From: Rhynochetos jubatus
Lineage: Eukaryota; Chordata; Aves; Eurypygiformes; Rhynochetidae
Length of the DNA: 64,000 nucleotides
Assembly: GCA_027574665.1 (NCBI GenBank)
Contig: CM050676.1
Span: forward strand, 920,157 to 984,156
Reading direction: 5' to 3'
Both the position numbers and the translations under genes were made by a program. A model generated the notes under the pieces. That model was not told the DNA's origin. It ran no database searches and was given only the letters and a program-made list of their open reading frames with translations. Positions 24,926 through 37,560 of this stretch are shown piece by piece (the first letter of the stretch is position 1; each line of letters starts with the position of its first letter).

Positions 24926-26210
24926 CTGGCTGTCACAGGCTAACGGGACAGGGGCGAGGTTGTTAGAAGGGTTTTTTTCCTCTGTGACTCGTAAAGGAGA
25001 GGTTTAACTCTGTGGTTTGGATCTTGGGCTGTTCTGGAGGTTATATAAAACGTGTTAATCTATTTAACGCGAACCTTTCTGTCTGTGAAGGTGATTGGTG
25101 TCAGTAATTACCGTTTTCTGCCCTGTTGGCCCTGGAGTTTCCGACGCTCCCAAGTCAAAGTAGTCGATTGTGCCCTGGTCCTTTCTGTAACGGATCCTGG
25201 AGGGCCCCTTGCACGCCGCTGCAATGGGAGCGCTCCGGCCTGCCTGCACCGTGGGAACCGTCGCTTTGTTGGAGTCCGGTTGGTAGGAGAGGTGGGAAAC
25301 AGCTTGGGAGGAGGTTTGCTGTAGCCCGCTGTGGGCCTCCCTGTTTATCAGTTCATTGTTATGGGGACAGGATGGGATGTGGAAACGAGAGCTTTGGCTT
25401 GCAGGGAATGTGTGGATTTTCATGGTTTTCCATGACGAGGCTGCCTGGAGGATGGTAAGAGAAGCACATACCAAAGGCTTTTCCACTTCTCCCTCCCGGC
25501 ACTGTCCCGCATCCGTGGGCTCACGCGGATCTCCGAAACGGGCTTCCGCCGCTTCCTTCTTTAGTTTTTCTCCTCGGAATTGAGTGCACAAGCCGGCCAA
25601 CAGCCCCCTCTCATGAGAGGGTGAGCGTACGGCCAGAGCTGTCACAGACTCCGTTAGTCACCCCAGGATCCCCACGTAACCGCCGCCTTCCTGACCGGAG
25701 TCTGCGCGGCTGTTCGGCAGTGCTGGGGCTTTGGCGGAGCGGAGGAGGCTGGGGTGCGCCGTCCAGCACAAGGGGTGCCTTCCGCCTCCTCTGGCATCAG
25801 GGCAACAGATGAAAAGGGTGCAGGGTGTCGAGTGAATCCCTGATGCCTCTTGCTTCCCGCTGTTACAGATGCTCAGATGTATTTGGAATATACACAAGGC
25901 GATACAGCGTTCCGGCTTTCCCAGTTCCACGTTTGTGTTCGGTGTAAGTCACGCTGGCAGGGCGTTCGTCACGCTAACGGGGAGCTCGGGGGGTGTGCGG
26001 TTCCCACCAGCCTTGAGGGTGCTGGGCTGTCGTGGGACGTTTGTGCCCTAAGGTGAGGTTTCTTCAGCAGGGCACTGCTCTGGTTCGGGTTAGCTCAGAC
26101 GTGTCGAGGGGCTGTTCCTCTCGGTGTGGCCTGGACGACAAGACTGCGGGTCCCGGACAGCTGGGGCTCATTCGTCACTGCTACCGGTTTTACTGATTCT
26201 TACGGGGTTC

Positions 26211-26527
26211 CAGAGCCTGGGGGGGCTACAAGGAGGCTGGGGGGGCTTTTCCCAAGGGCAGGGAGGGACAGGACAAGGGGTGACGGGTTTAAAGGGAAAG
26301 AGGGAGATGGAGATGGGCCATCAGGAAGGAATTCTTCCCGCAGAGGGTGGGGGGCACTGGGACAGGTTGCCCAGAGAAGCTGTGGGTGCCCCATCCCTGG
26401 CAGTGCCCAAGGCCAGGCTGGATGAGGCTGGGAGCACCCTGGGCTATGGAAGGTGTCCCTGCCCGTGGCAGGGGGTGGCGCTGGGGGGGCTTTAAGGTCC
26501 CTTCCCCCCCAACCCACGCCATGATTT
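26211..26527 (+). mobile_element. CR1 LINE 3' fragment, sense on the plus strand
   Basis: The copy starts near AGAGCCTGGGGGGGCTACAA, runs through GGAAGGAATTCTTCCCGCAG and ends with AGGTCCCTTCC and an imperfect tail around 26527. It is very similar to the copies at 43270, 46104, 59473 and 62291, which suggests a young subfamily. It lies in SBNO2 intron 1 in the gene's orientation. Confidence 0.94.
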
Positions 26528-28804
26528 TCTTGGTGTCTCTGGTTCTGGTTGCCTGTCTGCAGGGCTGGGCTGCTGTTCGCTTTGATCTTTTCCGAGGAAT
26601 TACATCATGCAAATTCGATGCATCGGCTTTTACCACCCGGGCATTGCCCAAGCGGACAAGTTCACGGTTTCTTAGGCAGTTTTCCTTCGTTTTGCTGTCA
26701 GGGTCGGATCTATTGTGCAAGAGTTTTCCTAAGGAACTGATGCTGTTTTAGGGAAACACGCTCTGCTCTGCAGAGAATCCGGCGTTGCCAAGACATGAGA
26801 TAATGCAGAGCAGGCAGGGACAATTTCTGGTACTGATTTTACCCTTCAGAAGTTACTGTAGATGGGTGAGTGAAGCTGTATACTTGCTACAGCTGTCACG
26901 GGAGTAATGGCTTCCCATTTCCTATCGAAAGCTGTTACAAACAGGGGGAGAAAGCCGCAAATTCCCGCTGAAGTGTCGGTGAAAAGCCCAGCTGCAGCGC
27001 TTGACAGGCACCGGAGGATATCGATATCTGAAGCAGTCGGCCCTTAGGTCAGCAAACCTCTGACCTAAGCCTCCGAGTGGGAGCCACTGAGCAGCGTTTG
27101 AAGGTAATCTGTACAAAACCCCACAAATGGGGCCGGGGAAGACTGTTTTCCTTCCAGCCTCGTACTGCCCACACCCCTCCTGGGCTGAAGGGCTGGGGGA
27201 TCATGGAGCAGGGTGATGGAAGTGGGCAACACACCAGACTGTGGGTTTTCTATGCTGTTCCTCTTTTCGGTCAGGGATTGGGGTGTTGTAGCACAGGTTT
27301 AATTCGCAGTCCAGGTCCTATTGTCAAATCCACTACGTGGAGAAGAAAAGCCGTGAATTTTATGACCGGGAGAAGGAATGAGGCAGGGCTTTTCTTAAGC
27401 AAACCCTTCATTTTTATCTGTGTTGTGCTCTGCTGATAAGTGGAGTCATGATGAACCTTTGTCCTGTCTCATTACTTTTGTAACTTCACGTCTCATGGGA
27501 TCCCTTGGGGACCATCCCATGGCATCAGGGCTCTGTTCAAAGGAAGACAGCGGCCCTAGATCCCAGAGAGGAGAGCATCCCCCCGGGACCATCGTAGCCA
27601 TCCTGCCCAAGCGTAGGCTGTTTCTCACTGCTGAGGCTTTTTGCTGCATCTCTTCACAGTGGGCTTAGGGTCAAAGTCTGCGTTTCTGCGTCCCCGTTCG
27701 GGAGCTGTGTCGCAATAAATCCCGTGGCGCGGGAGGAAGGAGCCCTTGGGAATCGTAGTGTCCTCACAGCCTCGTGCGCAGAGCCGCTTGGCAGGTGGGA
27801 TGAACGTTGGGCTGCCTGCGGCGATCCGTCTGCAGTCCTTTGGCCGCAGGAGGGGTAACGTAAAGCAGGTTTTGCTTAAATAAGAGGATTTCGGCATCGA
27901 CACGTGCGGGAGTGGGGCCAGAGCGCCCCTGGGAACGCTGCTGCGGCCACGCTGTTGAGCTGACTTGGCCGAGGAAGGCCGTGATGGAGCAGCTCCTGAC
28001 GAGGCTTCGGGACAACGAGCGGTCTGCAGGCTGCGTTTGGGATCCCTGGTGCTAACGTTTGGCTCATAAACCAAGAGGCCCGAGGCCAGCGTAACAATAT
28101 TAATTAGGATGCTGGGGTGCTAGCTGAGTGCGTCGAGCTCTTCTTTGCTCCTGGGCTTATGGACTATAAAGCATGAGTGTGGATTTTATGGTGTAATAAA
28201 AAGAAACGCTTCTGCTTGTAAAAGAATGAGTCTGCAGTAAATCTCTGGTGAAATAAAGCCAGTGGAAAGGATCTAGGTGATCCTGGGCCTGCGTAGAGAA
28301 TATTTCTTCTGTTAGCGGTTAATTAAAATAGTCTGAGATTGCTGTAGCTTAACGATCTTTCCAGGTAGCCTGGTGTTACTTCTGCTGGTGTGTAAGCTTG
28401 ATTCGCGGGAGGTGGCGTTTCCTTGCGCTCTCCTAGGGAAGATGCTCGTGCCTGGGTCACTTAGCTGTGGTTTGGGGGTTTTTTAACCATTTCTCAGGCT
28501 GTGGGAAGAGGCAGAGATGGGGTCAGCGAGCCCTGCGGTCCGTGTAAACCCGCTGCTGGCCGTCCTGCTCCCGGGGAAGCTGCTGGGGCTCTGCAGACCC
28601 ACCCTCAGCCGCAGATTTCATCCCGCACGGGCTTGTGAGCTTAGTACAGCAGGTGTGTCCCGGTGTGTCGGCCCCTCCAGCTATGATAAAAGGGGGAATA
28701 CCTCCTTAAACCCCAAAGTGCTTCGCCTCTGGCAAATGATTTAATTCAGTCCGGAGGCCTGCGAAGGCATTTGCGTGCCTGAGATTTCTTAGAGGAGCAG
28801 AGGT

Positions 28805-29240
28805 GGAGGGGTGGCTGGTCAGTGGTCGGTCGGTGCCTGTGGCCTGGAGGGGTGGCCCGGAGGGGTGGCTGGTCAGTGCCCATGGCCCAGAGGGGCGGCC
28901 AGTTGGTGCCCATGGTCCAGAAGGGTGGCCCAGAGGGGGTGGCTGGTTGGTGCCCGTGGCCCAGAGGGTGTGGCTGATCGGTGCCCAGGGTCTGGAAGAG
29001 TGCCCTTGAAGGGATGGCTGGTCGGTGGCTGGTCAGTGCCTGTGGCCTGGAGGGGTGGCCCGGAGGGGTGGCTGGTAGGTGCCCATGGCCTGGAGGGGTG
29101 GCTGGTCAGTGCCTGTGGCCTGGAGGGCTGGCCCGGAGGGGTGGCCAGTTGGTGCCCATGGCCCCAAGGGGTGGCTGGTCGGTGCCCATGGCTGGTCAGT
29201 GCCCATGGCCCGGAGAGGTGGCCAGTTGGTGCCTGTTGCC
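28805..29240 (+). repeat. Minisatellite, about 30-bp unit with half-units
   Basis: Roughly thirteen degenerate units of the form GGGTGGCTGGTCGGTGCC followed by CATGGCCCAGAG. They alternate irregularly with half-units of the type GGGTGGCCCGGAG. Units differ by single substitutions (CAGTGCC versus CGGTGCC, CTGGAG versus CAGAG). The array sits in SBNO2 intron 1, about 1 kb upstream of exon 2. Several overlapping open frames on both strands come only from the repetition. Confidence 0.9.
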
Positions 29241-30206
29241 CAAAAAGTCCCTTGCATGCGAGGGCTTTGCCTGGAAACTCTTCACCAAGGGATCGGTGTG
29301 AGCTTCTCCACCCCAGGAGAAGGGGCCAAGAAGGGTGCAAGGGTGGTAAAGCCATCCCGGCTGCTTTTCTCTTGCTCCTCTGGCTGTAGAGGTTGCTTTT
29401 ACCATCTCTTTTTAATTAATGAAATCCAATTAGAAGCTGATGTCCTTTGGGGTTATGGAGAATTTAGCAGGGGAAAAATAAATCAGGACTCATGTCGGAG
29501 GTTTTGACTGAAGGGCATCTCTTACGGTGAGGTTGATCCCTGCCAGAGCAACGCTCGTGCCGCAGTGAGCGCCGTTCCGAAATCATCTTCCAGCAGCAGG
29601 GAGAATGCCGGAGAGCTGACAAGGTCTTGTACTTGTTAGAGTAATAGGATTAACGCTGCTGCCTGGTGTGACCGTGTGCGTAGCAGTGGGGAAAAAGCCA
29701 TGGTGAAATTAGGGAGCCCGGGGAGCTCGGGGCAGCGCTCTGACCCCGCGGGGCGACGCGCTCAGCGTGGCTGCGACGTTCCACCTGCGCAGCGTATTTC
29801 CATGAAAACGAGGGGATTTGGGGAATCGATTGCCCCAAGTTCTCAGAGAAGCGCAGAATCTTCTTGTATATCACACAAGAAAATTCCTCAAGGGAAAAAT
29901 CCCCCGGTAGCGCTGCGTCTCGCTGCCGAAATCGGAGATGGTCGTGGTGGTCCGGCGGTGATGACGGTGCTCGCAGCGCGGCGGGAGAGCGTGTTGAATG
30001 TAAGTGCGTGGGGCTGGGTGCATTCCAGGTGTGGTGATATTTGAGACCTCCTTTTCCCAGTAAAACCCTCTCTCTTATGAAGAGGCAGCAGGAATTTTCA
30101 CAGGCTGCCGTCTGTTTCCTGATCTCAACTGCGTTAGGCCTTAGAAGTGGTGGTTTTGGTTTTTTTAATCATACAATTAAAAAGTGTGTTTCTTTTCCAC
30201 CCCCAG

Positions 30207-30303
30207 GACATGGTGCAGGGTGAAGAGCACAGATAAAGACCCTTCCACCGCTCCGTACCCTCTCCGCCTGCCCTGAGGACTTCATGCTGCAGGACGCGGG
30301 CTG
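30207..30303 (+). promoter_or_regulatory. SBNO2: SBNO2 exon 2 leader with two uORFs
   Basis: The exon opens after the acceptor at 30206 and carries two short upstream reading frames. uORF A runs 30210-30236 (eight codons plus TAA). uORF B runs 30284-30304 (six codons plus TGA), and its stop overlaps the main ATG as TGATG at 30302-30306. This arrangement could limit initiation at the main start or allow re-initiation. It depends on the acceptor being used as predicted. Confidence 0.6.
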
Positions 30304-30429
30304 ATGCCCTCAGCACACCCTGCCATGGACGGGGGGAAGAACCATCCGCAGCACGAGCACCAGCAGCCGGGCAACGCGCTCTACAGCATCCCCGGCCTCC
30401 GCTCCCAGCTCGCCGTGCCGGCCATGGAG
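30304..30429 (+). CDS. SBNO2: SBNO2 coding exon 2, residues 1-42 (start codon)
   Basis: This encodes the extreme N-terminus, ending at GAG|GTGAGG with phase 0. I chose the ATG at 30304 because the resulting MPSAHPAMDGG aligns with the seven-residue lead before PAMD that I recall from the mammalian protein. The context of this ATG is weak (C at -3). The second methionine, M8 at 30325, has a strong context (GCCATGG) and may be the main start by leaky scanning. The segment is rich in Gln, His and Pro, with no domain, as expected for the disordered N-terminal tail. Confidence 0.85.
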
Positions 30430-31562
30430 GTGAGGGCCCCAGCAGCTGCTCGGGGAGGGTGTCACCCAAGGGGCTGAGCAGAGCAGTGCGGCCCCAAACA
30501 CGGCTGTGGTTAAAACAATGCCTCTCTAAACGCTGGTGGGTGCCCGACTCCTGGGGAAAGGGCTAAAGAGCTTACGCAGAGTTGCAAACTTTGTTTCTAC
30601 CTCTGCTCGTCTCTGAGATGTGCTAAATGGCTCTGGGTTGGGCTGTGCCCTCTGTGAGAGTGGCAGAGATGGATAGAGTCATGGAATGGTTTGGGTTGAA
30701 GGGACCTTAAAGCCCCCCCTGCCACGGGCAGGGACACCTTCCATAGCCCAGGGTGCTCCCAGCCTCATCCAGCCTGACCTTGGACACTGCCAGGGATGGG
30801 GCAGCCACAGCTTCTCTGGGAACCTGTCCCAGTGCTCCCCACCCTCTCCAGGAAGAATTTCTTCCTGATATCTCTCTGCTTTCAATTTAAAGCCTTTGCC
30901 CCTTGTCCTGTCAGGGCTGTATTTGCCCTGATACGGCTGCTGAAACCAGACCGGGTCTCTGATGTGTCTCAGCAGGGCATAAAGCAAACCTCTGCCCCAA
31001 AATAGCTCACACATCCCTGCAGTTTTCTGTTTATAACTCGTCTGAGTTCTGTCACTGTAGGAATAGAGGTTGGAGAGGCCCGTTTCACCAAGTGCATGTT
31101 CCTTCAAGTGGGAGGTGGCATTGCTTTGGGCACAAAGGGGACAGATGACAGCCTGATCTGCAGTTGACAGATGAGATGCTGTGCTCTTTCCGTGGTGGTA
31201 TTGGTATCTGCTGGGCTAAAAGCTTCTCGACAGTGTTAGAGGCTGTTGAGGGAGGTGGGAAGACGAGGGCGATGGTTTCAGTGTTAACCTGTGCAGGCCA
31301 GTTCCAAGTTCATGGGCTGGACTCGCTTCCTGCAAGGCCCGAGGTCGCAGGGCTTGGCCCGGGGACTGGCCCTGTTGTCCTGGGGACAGACATAGGAAGG
31401 GGGGGTTTCAGAAGCTCAAACTGGAGCGTAGCGCTTACTTTTCCTGCTGTGAGAGCCTGAGCCTCTGCTCGCGGAAGGCACAGAGTGAAAGAAGCCTGGC
31501 CTGACTCTCAGGTCATCATGCCAGTCCTCTGCTGCTCTAACTGCTCTGGTTTCTCCTTTCAG
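30430..31562 (+). other. SBNO2: SBNO2 intron 2
   Basis: The intron begins GTGAGG and ends TTTCTCCTTTCAG. It holds one CR1 fragment (30675-30915). The remaining sequence shows nothing I can annotate. Confidence 0.85.
30675..30915 (-). mobile_element. CR1 LINE 3' fragment, antisense to SBNO2
   Basis: The plus strand begins TCATGGAATGGTTTGGGTTG and passes through GGCAGGGACACCTTCCATAG, ending near CTTGTCCTGTCAGG. It carries more substitutions than the other copies (AATTTCTTCCTGATATC instead of AATTCCTTCCTGATGGC) and lacks part of the body. It is therefore an older or different subfamily member. Confidence 0.92.
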
Positions 31563-31642
31563 AATTCCATGCTGGCTGCCGACTCGTGGAGTAGCTGCTA
31601 CCCTGCCTCTTTCCCAACCTCATCTTTCCCAAGTGAAAACCA
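31563..31642 (+). CDS. SBNO2: SBNO2 coding exon 3, residues 43-69 (last codon split)
   Basis: An 80-nt exon between TTTCAG and CA|GTGAGT. It enters in phase 0 and leaves with two bases of a Gln codon completed in exon 4. The peptide is Ser/Pro/aromatic-rich (for example SWSSCYPASFPTSSFPS) and has no known fold. It belongs to the weakly conserved N-terminal part of SBNO2. The call rests on splice signals and on frame agreement with both neighbours. Confidence 0.85.
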
Positions 31643-31810
31643 GTGAGTGCTGTTCTTTGTATAATCCCCTCTCCTCTTGCCCGCCCCGTGATTCAACTGT
31701 TTCTTTACTGCTTTCCTTGTTTACTTTATTTCACTAACTGATGGGGAAATAATTGCGTCACATGCTGATCTTGTGGCGTTTCAGAAACTGCTACATCTTG
31801 GGAAAAACAG

Positions 31811-31838
31811 CCTTTTTTTTTTTTTTTAAAAAAATAAG
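31811..31838. repeat. T-run/A-run simple repeat
   Basis: A run of about 17 T is followed directly by A residues. It could form a hairpin or cause length errors in reads. Confidence 0.85.
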
Positions 31839-34800
31839 ATAAAAACTTTGATTTCTGGTAAATCTGGAGGCTGCTCTAAGGGAGGAAGAGCCTTGCTTTA
31901 GCCTGGGTTTGTCACGCTAATGGAGCTCTTAAAACCACGCTGTTGGCACGGTCGGGCTGTATGAACGCCGTTGGCAGATGACGGGGGAAGAGAAGTTAAA
32001 ATCCTTCGCCGTGTAGGTGACTGGAAGCGGACTAAGTGCTACAGTCTCCTGTCTGTATTGAAAAAACACCCAGGGTTCACAGAGCCGTGACTCTCCTCCG
32101 GCTGTAGCTGATGCTCGCTGATAACCCCATCCCGTGAGGTGGCGAGAACGCGCTCGCGGGAGAAGTCGGGACTGACTGGGTAAAGCTGCCCGGTGTACCG
32201 TGCAGTTTGGTGCTGGAAAGGGGAGTTGTTCCTCCTCCTCCCCCTTTCCGATGCCTCCATCCTGGAGTAGGATGTGACAGGAGATGTTTGGGATAGCAGA
32301 AAGTGGCCCTGTGCCACCGCCGAGTGACTGGGATTAAGACTGTTGGGACTGGGAGATGCTGGCTGTGCTGAAGGCTGCTCGCCGCTGCGTTGGTCTGTGC
32401 ACGCGGGGAGTGGCACAGAGGTACAGGATGTGCTTTTATTTGGGTCAGAGGTGGGAGGAAGGAAAAATAAAAGGAACAGAACTTGCTGTCATGAGCTGGT
32501 GACTGCTCCAGGTGCTTGAGGGTTTAGTTTAACCTCCTTCCTAAAGGGATTTTAGCAGCTTCGTGGCAAAGCAGAGAGATCCATCCTTGGGAATGAGTGC
32601 CAGCCTGGATGTCAGCAGCGAGAATCAGCCCCAGCTCAGAGGGACGAGGCGTGTTGTGTCCCTGGTTCTGGTGGCCCTTGGCGCCAGCGGGGCGGTCCTT
32701 GACCTGGGGTTGCCAGGAAGCTGGCCCACGGGTGCTGAACGGAGCTCTGCCTCGGCGGTCCCTCCCCGAAGTGAGGATGGGAGAGGTGTCCTCGCGTGCG
32801 TTCAGCGTCCGTGCGCTTAGCCAGCCTGTCTGATTGGAAGAGGGTGCGCTTTTTGAGCGTGATTCCTGTAAATTACACTTTGTGAATCCTCAAGAGAGCT
32901 GTAACAGAATTTCTGTTTTGCTGTAGCAAACCACAAGATTAGATTGTGTTTATCAGGCTGGTTGTTTTTTTTTTTTGACCATTTGTTCAGGTTTTGCCCC
33001 TCACTTTCTTCCTGTCAGTACTGCTGTGCTCGTGTCAGCTCCTGCAAACCTCACAGCCTTGGTCCTGCCAAGACATGCCCGTGCTGAGCACCAATGGAAG
33101 CTTGTTGACTTTGCTATAGTTACCTTTGGAAATGAGGCTCCATCGTAGTAATTATTTGCTAGAGAATGATTTAGCCAGGGCTGCACCTTTGGCTTCCTGG
33201 TTTTCATATCCTGGTAGTTGTAAAAATTACCTTTCAGGTCAAATTTTCCATATCTGGAAAAAACAAGGTTGGTCCTTTTGTACTTAAATTGCAGCTGAAT
33301 CTTTTTTTAGGTGGATTTAGGGTTAGGGCGTTACAGGTAGGGATTCTGGAAGGGTTGGAAACATTGGAAAACAGGATTTTAGAGGGAGTTGTAGCTGTAG
33401 CCCATGTTGTAAAACAGAATAAGGCAGGTGGCCTTAGTTACTCCAAGTTTCTCTTCAAAACCCTTGCAGAAGCCATCTCATTTGCACGCGGCTGTGTTTG
33501 GACGTGGCTTATTCTCATAGCAACACCTTTGTCCTGAAGCAGGTTTTTCCTGTTCCTTTTTTAGTAGTTAACTTTCCTGCTGGAGGCTTTCTTTAAAAGC
33601 TTGCCTCTTTGTTTCAGCTGTTCTTGACCTGAAGAGCGTAACCAGCCTGCTAAACCTTGCTGAAAGAACAAACGAGGGTCGGGTCCCCTGTAGGGAAGAG
33701 CTCTTGCTCCCGTGTTCCTAAGGCAGTTATCCCTGAGGAGCTGGGCTTCCCTCGCCGCCACAGGCTCCATCCATTCCTCCCTTCAAGGAAATGTGGGTCA
33801 CTCTGGTTGTGCTGTTGGGAGAGGTGTCACACGTCTGTCTCCAAACCTGGGGCGGGGTTTTCTTCCCCAGTTTCCAAAACTTCCTTGCTGTTTTCGTGCC
33901 CTTTTCCACTTTGCCACCTACGTACGGAGTGTTGCCTGCTGAAACAGTGAAGTGGGCTTTGGAAAACACAAATTGGCCTAACGATGGGGAAGAAGAGTGC
34001 TGCCAGACTGATGCCCAGGCAGCCTGTGACCTCTGATCTTCGCTGGCCCGAGACGTGGAGTTCACGTCTCTGAACGCAGAGCGTAACGTCGGAGCGTAAC
34101 GCGCGGCCAAAACGCACGTAGGGAGGATTCAGTGGAAATTGCAGCGTGGCCCCAGGAGGGCTTGAAATGCATCGGCTGAACGGATGAGGGCACGGTATCC
34201 CAGTAGCCTAAGGAAGGGTTGGTACAGCAAGCGTCGGCTGTCAGAGCATGGAGACCCGTCTCCTGGGGGGGATGCGCGTTGCACTGCTCTCCTCGGAGAT
34301 GTGGGTTCCTGTAGAAGCCTGTCCGCAGCGTGTCCCTCTAGGTCCTGCCCTTGAAAGTCCTGAGCTTCAGGAACTTATCCAATTCTTTACAAAAAACCAC
34401 CCAAACCGAAGCAATCCAACTAAATCCCCACCCAATGCTGTGGGAGCATACGAAATAGCCCTGCCCTGGGACCCACCGCCTGGACGGACACCGCGGGATT
34501 CGGGTGAGTCAGGTGCCAGCTCAGGTTTGCCCGGTACCAAACTGTTCCTTCAGAGTGGGTGGCAGCAAACAAAGCAGCAGTCTTGCTCTTTAAAGCATTT
34601 GTCTGAACTCGATCTAATCCAGAGCTGCTCCCCGCACAGCTCCCAGCATCCCAGGACTCAGGCATTAAGGAGTTTATCTGGGCCAGCTGCTTTGTTCCTC
34701 AAAGCAGGGTAGGAACCATCTCTGAGTGTTGGTGCTCGTTGGGTTCCGACCCTCGCACGCCTTCGTGCGCTTCCCTTCGTGTTTTCCTACAGGGAAGTGT

Positions 34801-35471
34801 CCCTCGAGTTAGATTTCTAAACACTCCTTTCTGTAACGGCTCAGTTTATGGGCTGGTGTTGCTCATGGGGCAGGAGCAGACGCTTGTTTTTATTAACTGG
34901 TACCTGCTGAAGGACAGGCACTGGGTCAGCACCTCCTCTTCACGCCACGAAATGCTGATTTCTGCAAGCTGAGCTCTTGAGCCACATTCCCTCCTTCTGC
35001 TTTCTGAAAGAGAGCTCCAGCAGCAGCGAGACCGGCATTCCTTCCCTTTTGTCTGTGTGGTTTCGCTGGGGTGACGCTGGTGGGAGGCGCAGGGGAGCAT
35101 TCCTGTTCCGGGGGGGCTGGTTGGAGCCAGTGCAGCCCCTTCTGTCAGTGCTTCTCCGACTGAACTTCACCTTGGTGTGGGATAATTTCTCCAAGAGCTT
35201 CACTCATTTGGTTTAAAAAGCTCTGGTTTTATTCATCGGGAAGATCAGCACTTGGCTTTCTGCAGGCACAAGTAAAACACAGTGACTCCAAACTCCCTGG
35301 CATTAAGTCCCTAAACTCTCGGCACTGAAGAGAGAAGCTTTGCTGGCAAAATAAGCTCGTGTATGTCATTATTATGAGGTTAGTGGTTGATGTAGGGCCT
35401 TGGTTGCTTCAGGAGCTAGCCTCAGTTTTTTAGGGGAAAGGGGCCTGAGCGACTGCCATAGCCCTTGGATA

Positions 35472-35551
35472 CCGCCGGTGGCAGGACCCCAACCGTGGGG
35501 CTCCTGGGCTGCCGCCGGTGGCAGGACCCCAACCGTGGGGCTCCTGAGCTG
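35472..35551. repeat. 40-bp tandem duplication
   Basis: The block beginning CCGCCGGTGGCAGGACCCCA starts at 35472 and again at 35512 with one or two differences. It lies in SBNO2 intron 3. Confidence 0.85.
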
Positions 35552-36999
35552 CCTTCCCAGTTCAGTCGGAGGGGGTCTGGCGCCGAGATGGGCCAGAGCC
35601 TGGCGCTTCATGGGCGAGCTGCGTGTCTCCGTGACCGGCCATGGCCTGGCCGTGTGGGAGCCGGTGAGTGCAGGGGGTGTTTTCGGGTGGCCAGGGCAGC
35701 CGGTTCATCCCTCAGTGCTGCAGCTGGAAGTGACGGCGAAGGGTGTGACTGCGAATGGGCAGTCTGATGGAAATCCAGCGTGAGCAAACCCGGTTCAAAT
35801 TTCCTTCCTAAACCAATCTTCAGTTCTCCAGCGCATCCCTCGGCCTCTGGGGGGAAGCTGCTGACCCAGAGTAGGAGCAGCTTCCCAGTACCCTGCAGGA
35901 ATGTGCAGGGCAGTCTTCCTTCGAGGCTATTCCCACACCTTGGGACACAGCCGGTTTCACATACTCGATTCTTCCAGTTAACCCTTGGTTTTGCAGTTTG
36001 ATTCAAGCTAGCGTGTCACTGGCATTGCCCAGCCCTTCAGATGAGGCTGGGTAGCTAAATCCTTCCTGAAAGAAGGGTGAAGCGCAGCTCCAGAGGTACT
36101 CCAGGGGCTTTGGCACACGCTGCGTGCTTGGGTGCTTTCCTAAAGGGATCTCGGGGCAGCGCGCGGAGTTGCCGTTGGCTCTTGTTTCAGACCGGAAGAA
36201 GGTGGTGCATCTCACTGTCACAGGTTTGCCAACCCAGACTGAGGGAAGAGGAATAACATACCGGAGCCGGTCATTCCCCAGCCTCTGGGGCCAGGGAGGT
36301 TGGGCTCTCTTGGTCTCCTTCCTGTCACCTTAACTGACTCTTGCCCAGACCCACGAGGTGCTGGTGGAATAGGAGGCGGTGTTCGCTTTTCCGGTAAAAG
36401 TAGTTTTCCCCTTCCCTGGACAGTTCGTTAGCGCTGGCCACGTCCTCTTGCAGGAGAGACGGTGAGACCGCAGCGGTTTCAGCTTGAAAGCAGTTTAAAC
36501 AAGCTTTTCCCTGTGTGTAAATCCGTCAATTCCCAGAATTCCTAGGTTTTAATTCGCCTGGATGGCTTAGGAGGAGCTGAGCGTCGGCGCTGGATTGTCG
36601 GAGCTGAATCCAGCCCTCGGTCGCTGTCTGGGTGAATCCCTGCAGTGGTAAACCAGCGCTGGGAAGGAGGAAAAGAGGGGAAGGGGGCTCTCCCTTTCCG
36701 AGAGTTGTCTTTAATGGGGAAAAAAGAGCCGGGAAAACGTATTTAGCAGAGGGAGATAACTGTGTTTGCACGTAAATACGTATGCAGATGTTGAGCGGGG
36801 TATATTAATGAGCTGCTAGCCACACGTGGCATTTTAATTGCTCAGTGGGACTTTGGCAGAACGGTCATTCCCTACCTCCGCTCCTGGGTAGTATTCCTTT
36901 CTAAATTTTGTCTCTCCCTCCCCCCCCCCCTAGCCCCAGAGCCTCGTTCCAGTTTAGCGCTGCGGGTTCTGTAACCCCGGCGTTACGCAGAAGGTACGG

Positions 37000-37560
37000 C
37001 TCGCCGCAAGAGGAAACCAGTCAGATGGGGCGAACGGTTCTAGTGGTTCCAGCATGCAAATGCGTCGGGTGGCGATTGCCCAAGAGCGCGGCCCTTACGG
37101 GAAAGATTACGAGGCACATTCCTTGCTCCTGCAGGAGAGGGAGAGGGCTGGCGTGTGTCGCAGCAGAACCAGAAGACGGGCCTTGTAATCCGGGCCGGCG
37201 GCACCTCCTGGGACGAGGAGGGGAAGCGTCCGCTCTTTCGCAGCTCTTACCTCCTCTGCGCTCGGAGGAAGCGGGCGCTGGGGGAAGGGAGGCAGGAGGA
37301 AGCGCTGGCATGTGCTCGACCCCGGGCGGGAGCGATCGCAGACCTTCGCTTTCCTCCCTCGTTGACCCAGCGGCGATCTCGCGTTGCGGCTCGGTGCGCC
37401 GGGTTCCCCCTGTGATTGAGCACTGTCCGGTGTCTGACCGTGCCCCTAACCCCTCTGTGTTCGTCCGTCCTTCGCTGAGAGCGGTGGCCGGGCTGGCTGC
37501 CTGCAGGGCTGTGCTCTTGCCCTGCCTGCGCTGCTTCCCGGGGCTCTTCCGGTTTCACGG
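37000..37560. other. CpG-rich patch in SBNO2 intron 3
   Basis: CpG is denser here than in the sequence on either side, about 0.4-1 kb upstream of coding exon 4. Open frames on both strands are compositional. It may be an intronic regulatory region. Confidence 0.4.

Larger units (their letters stand above)
17459..30206 (+). other. SBNO2: SBNO2 intron 1
   Basis: The donor is GTAAGG at 17459 and the acceptor a pyrimidine tract ending CCCCCAG at 30206. Long first introns are common for genes with a CpG-island non-coding first exon. It contains one LTR (22050-22690, antisense), one CR1 (26211-26527), two minisatellites (23394-23550 and 28805-29240) and a CpG-rich patch (24685-24925). I found no additional exon that can be supported. 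Confidence 0.75.

Noticed and set aside
28811-29389. 192-codon frame across the intron 1 minisatellite
   Set aside because: Produced by repetition of a stop-free unit; competing frames exist on both strands.
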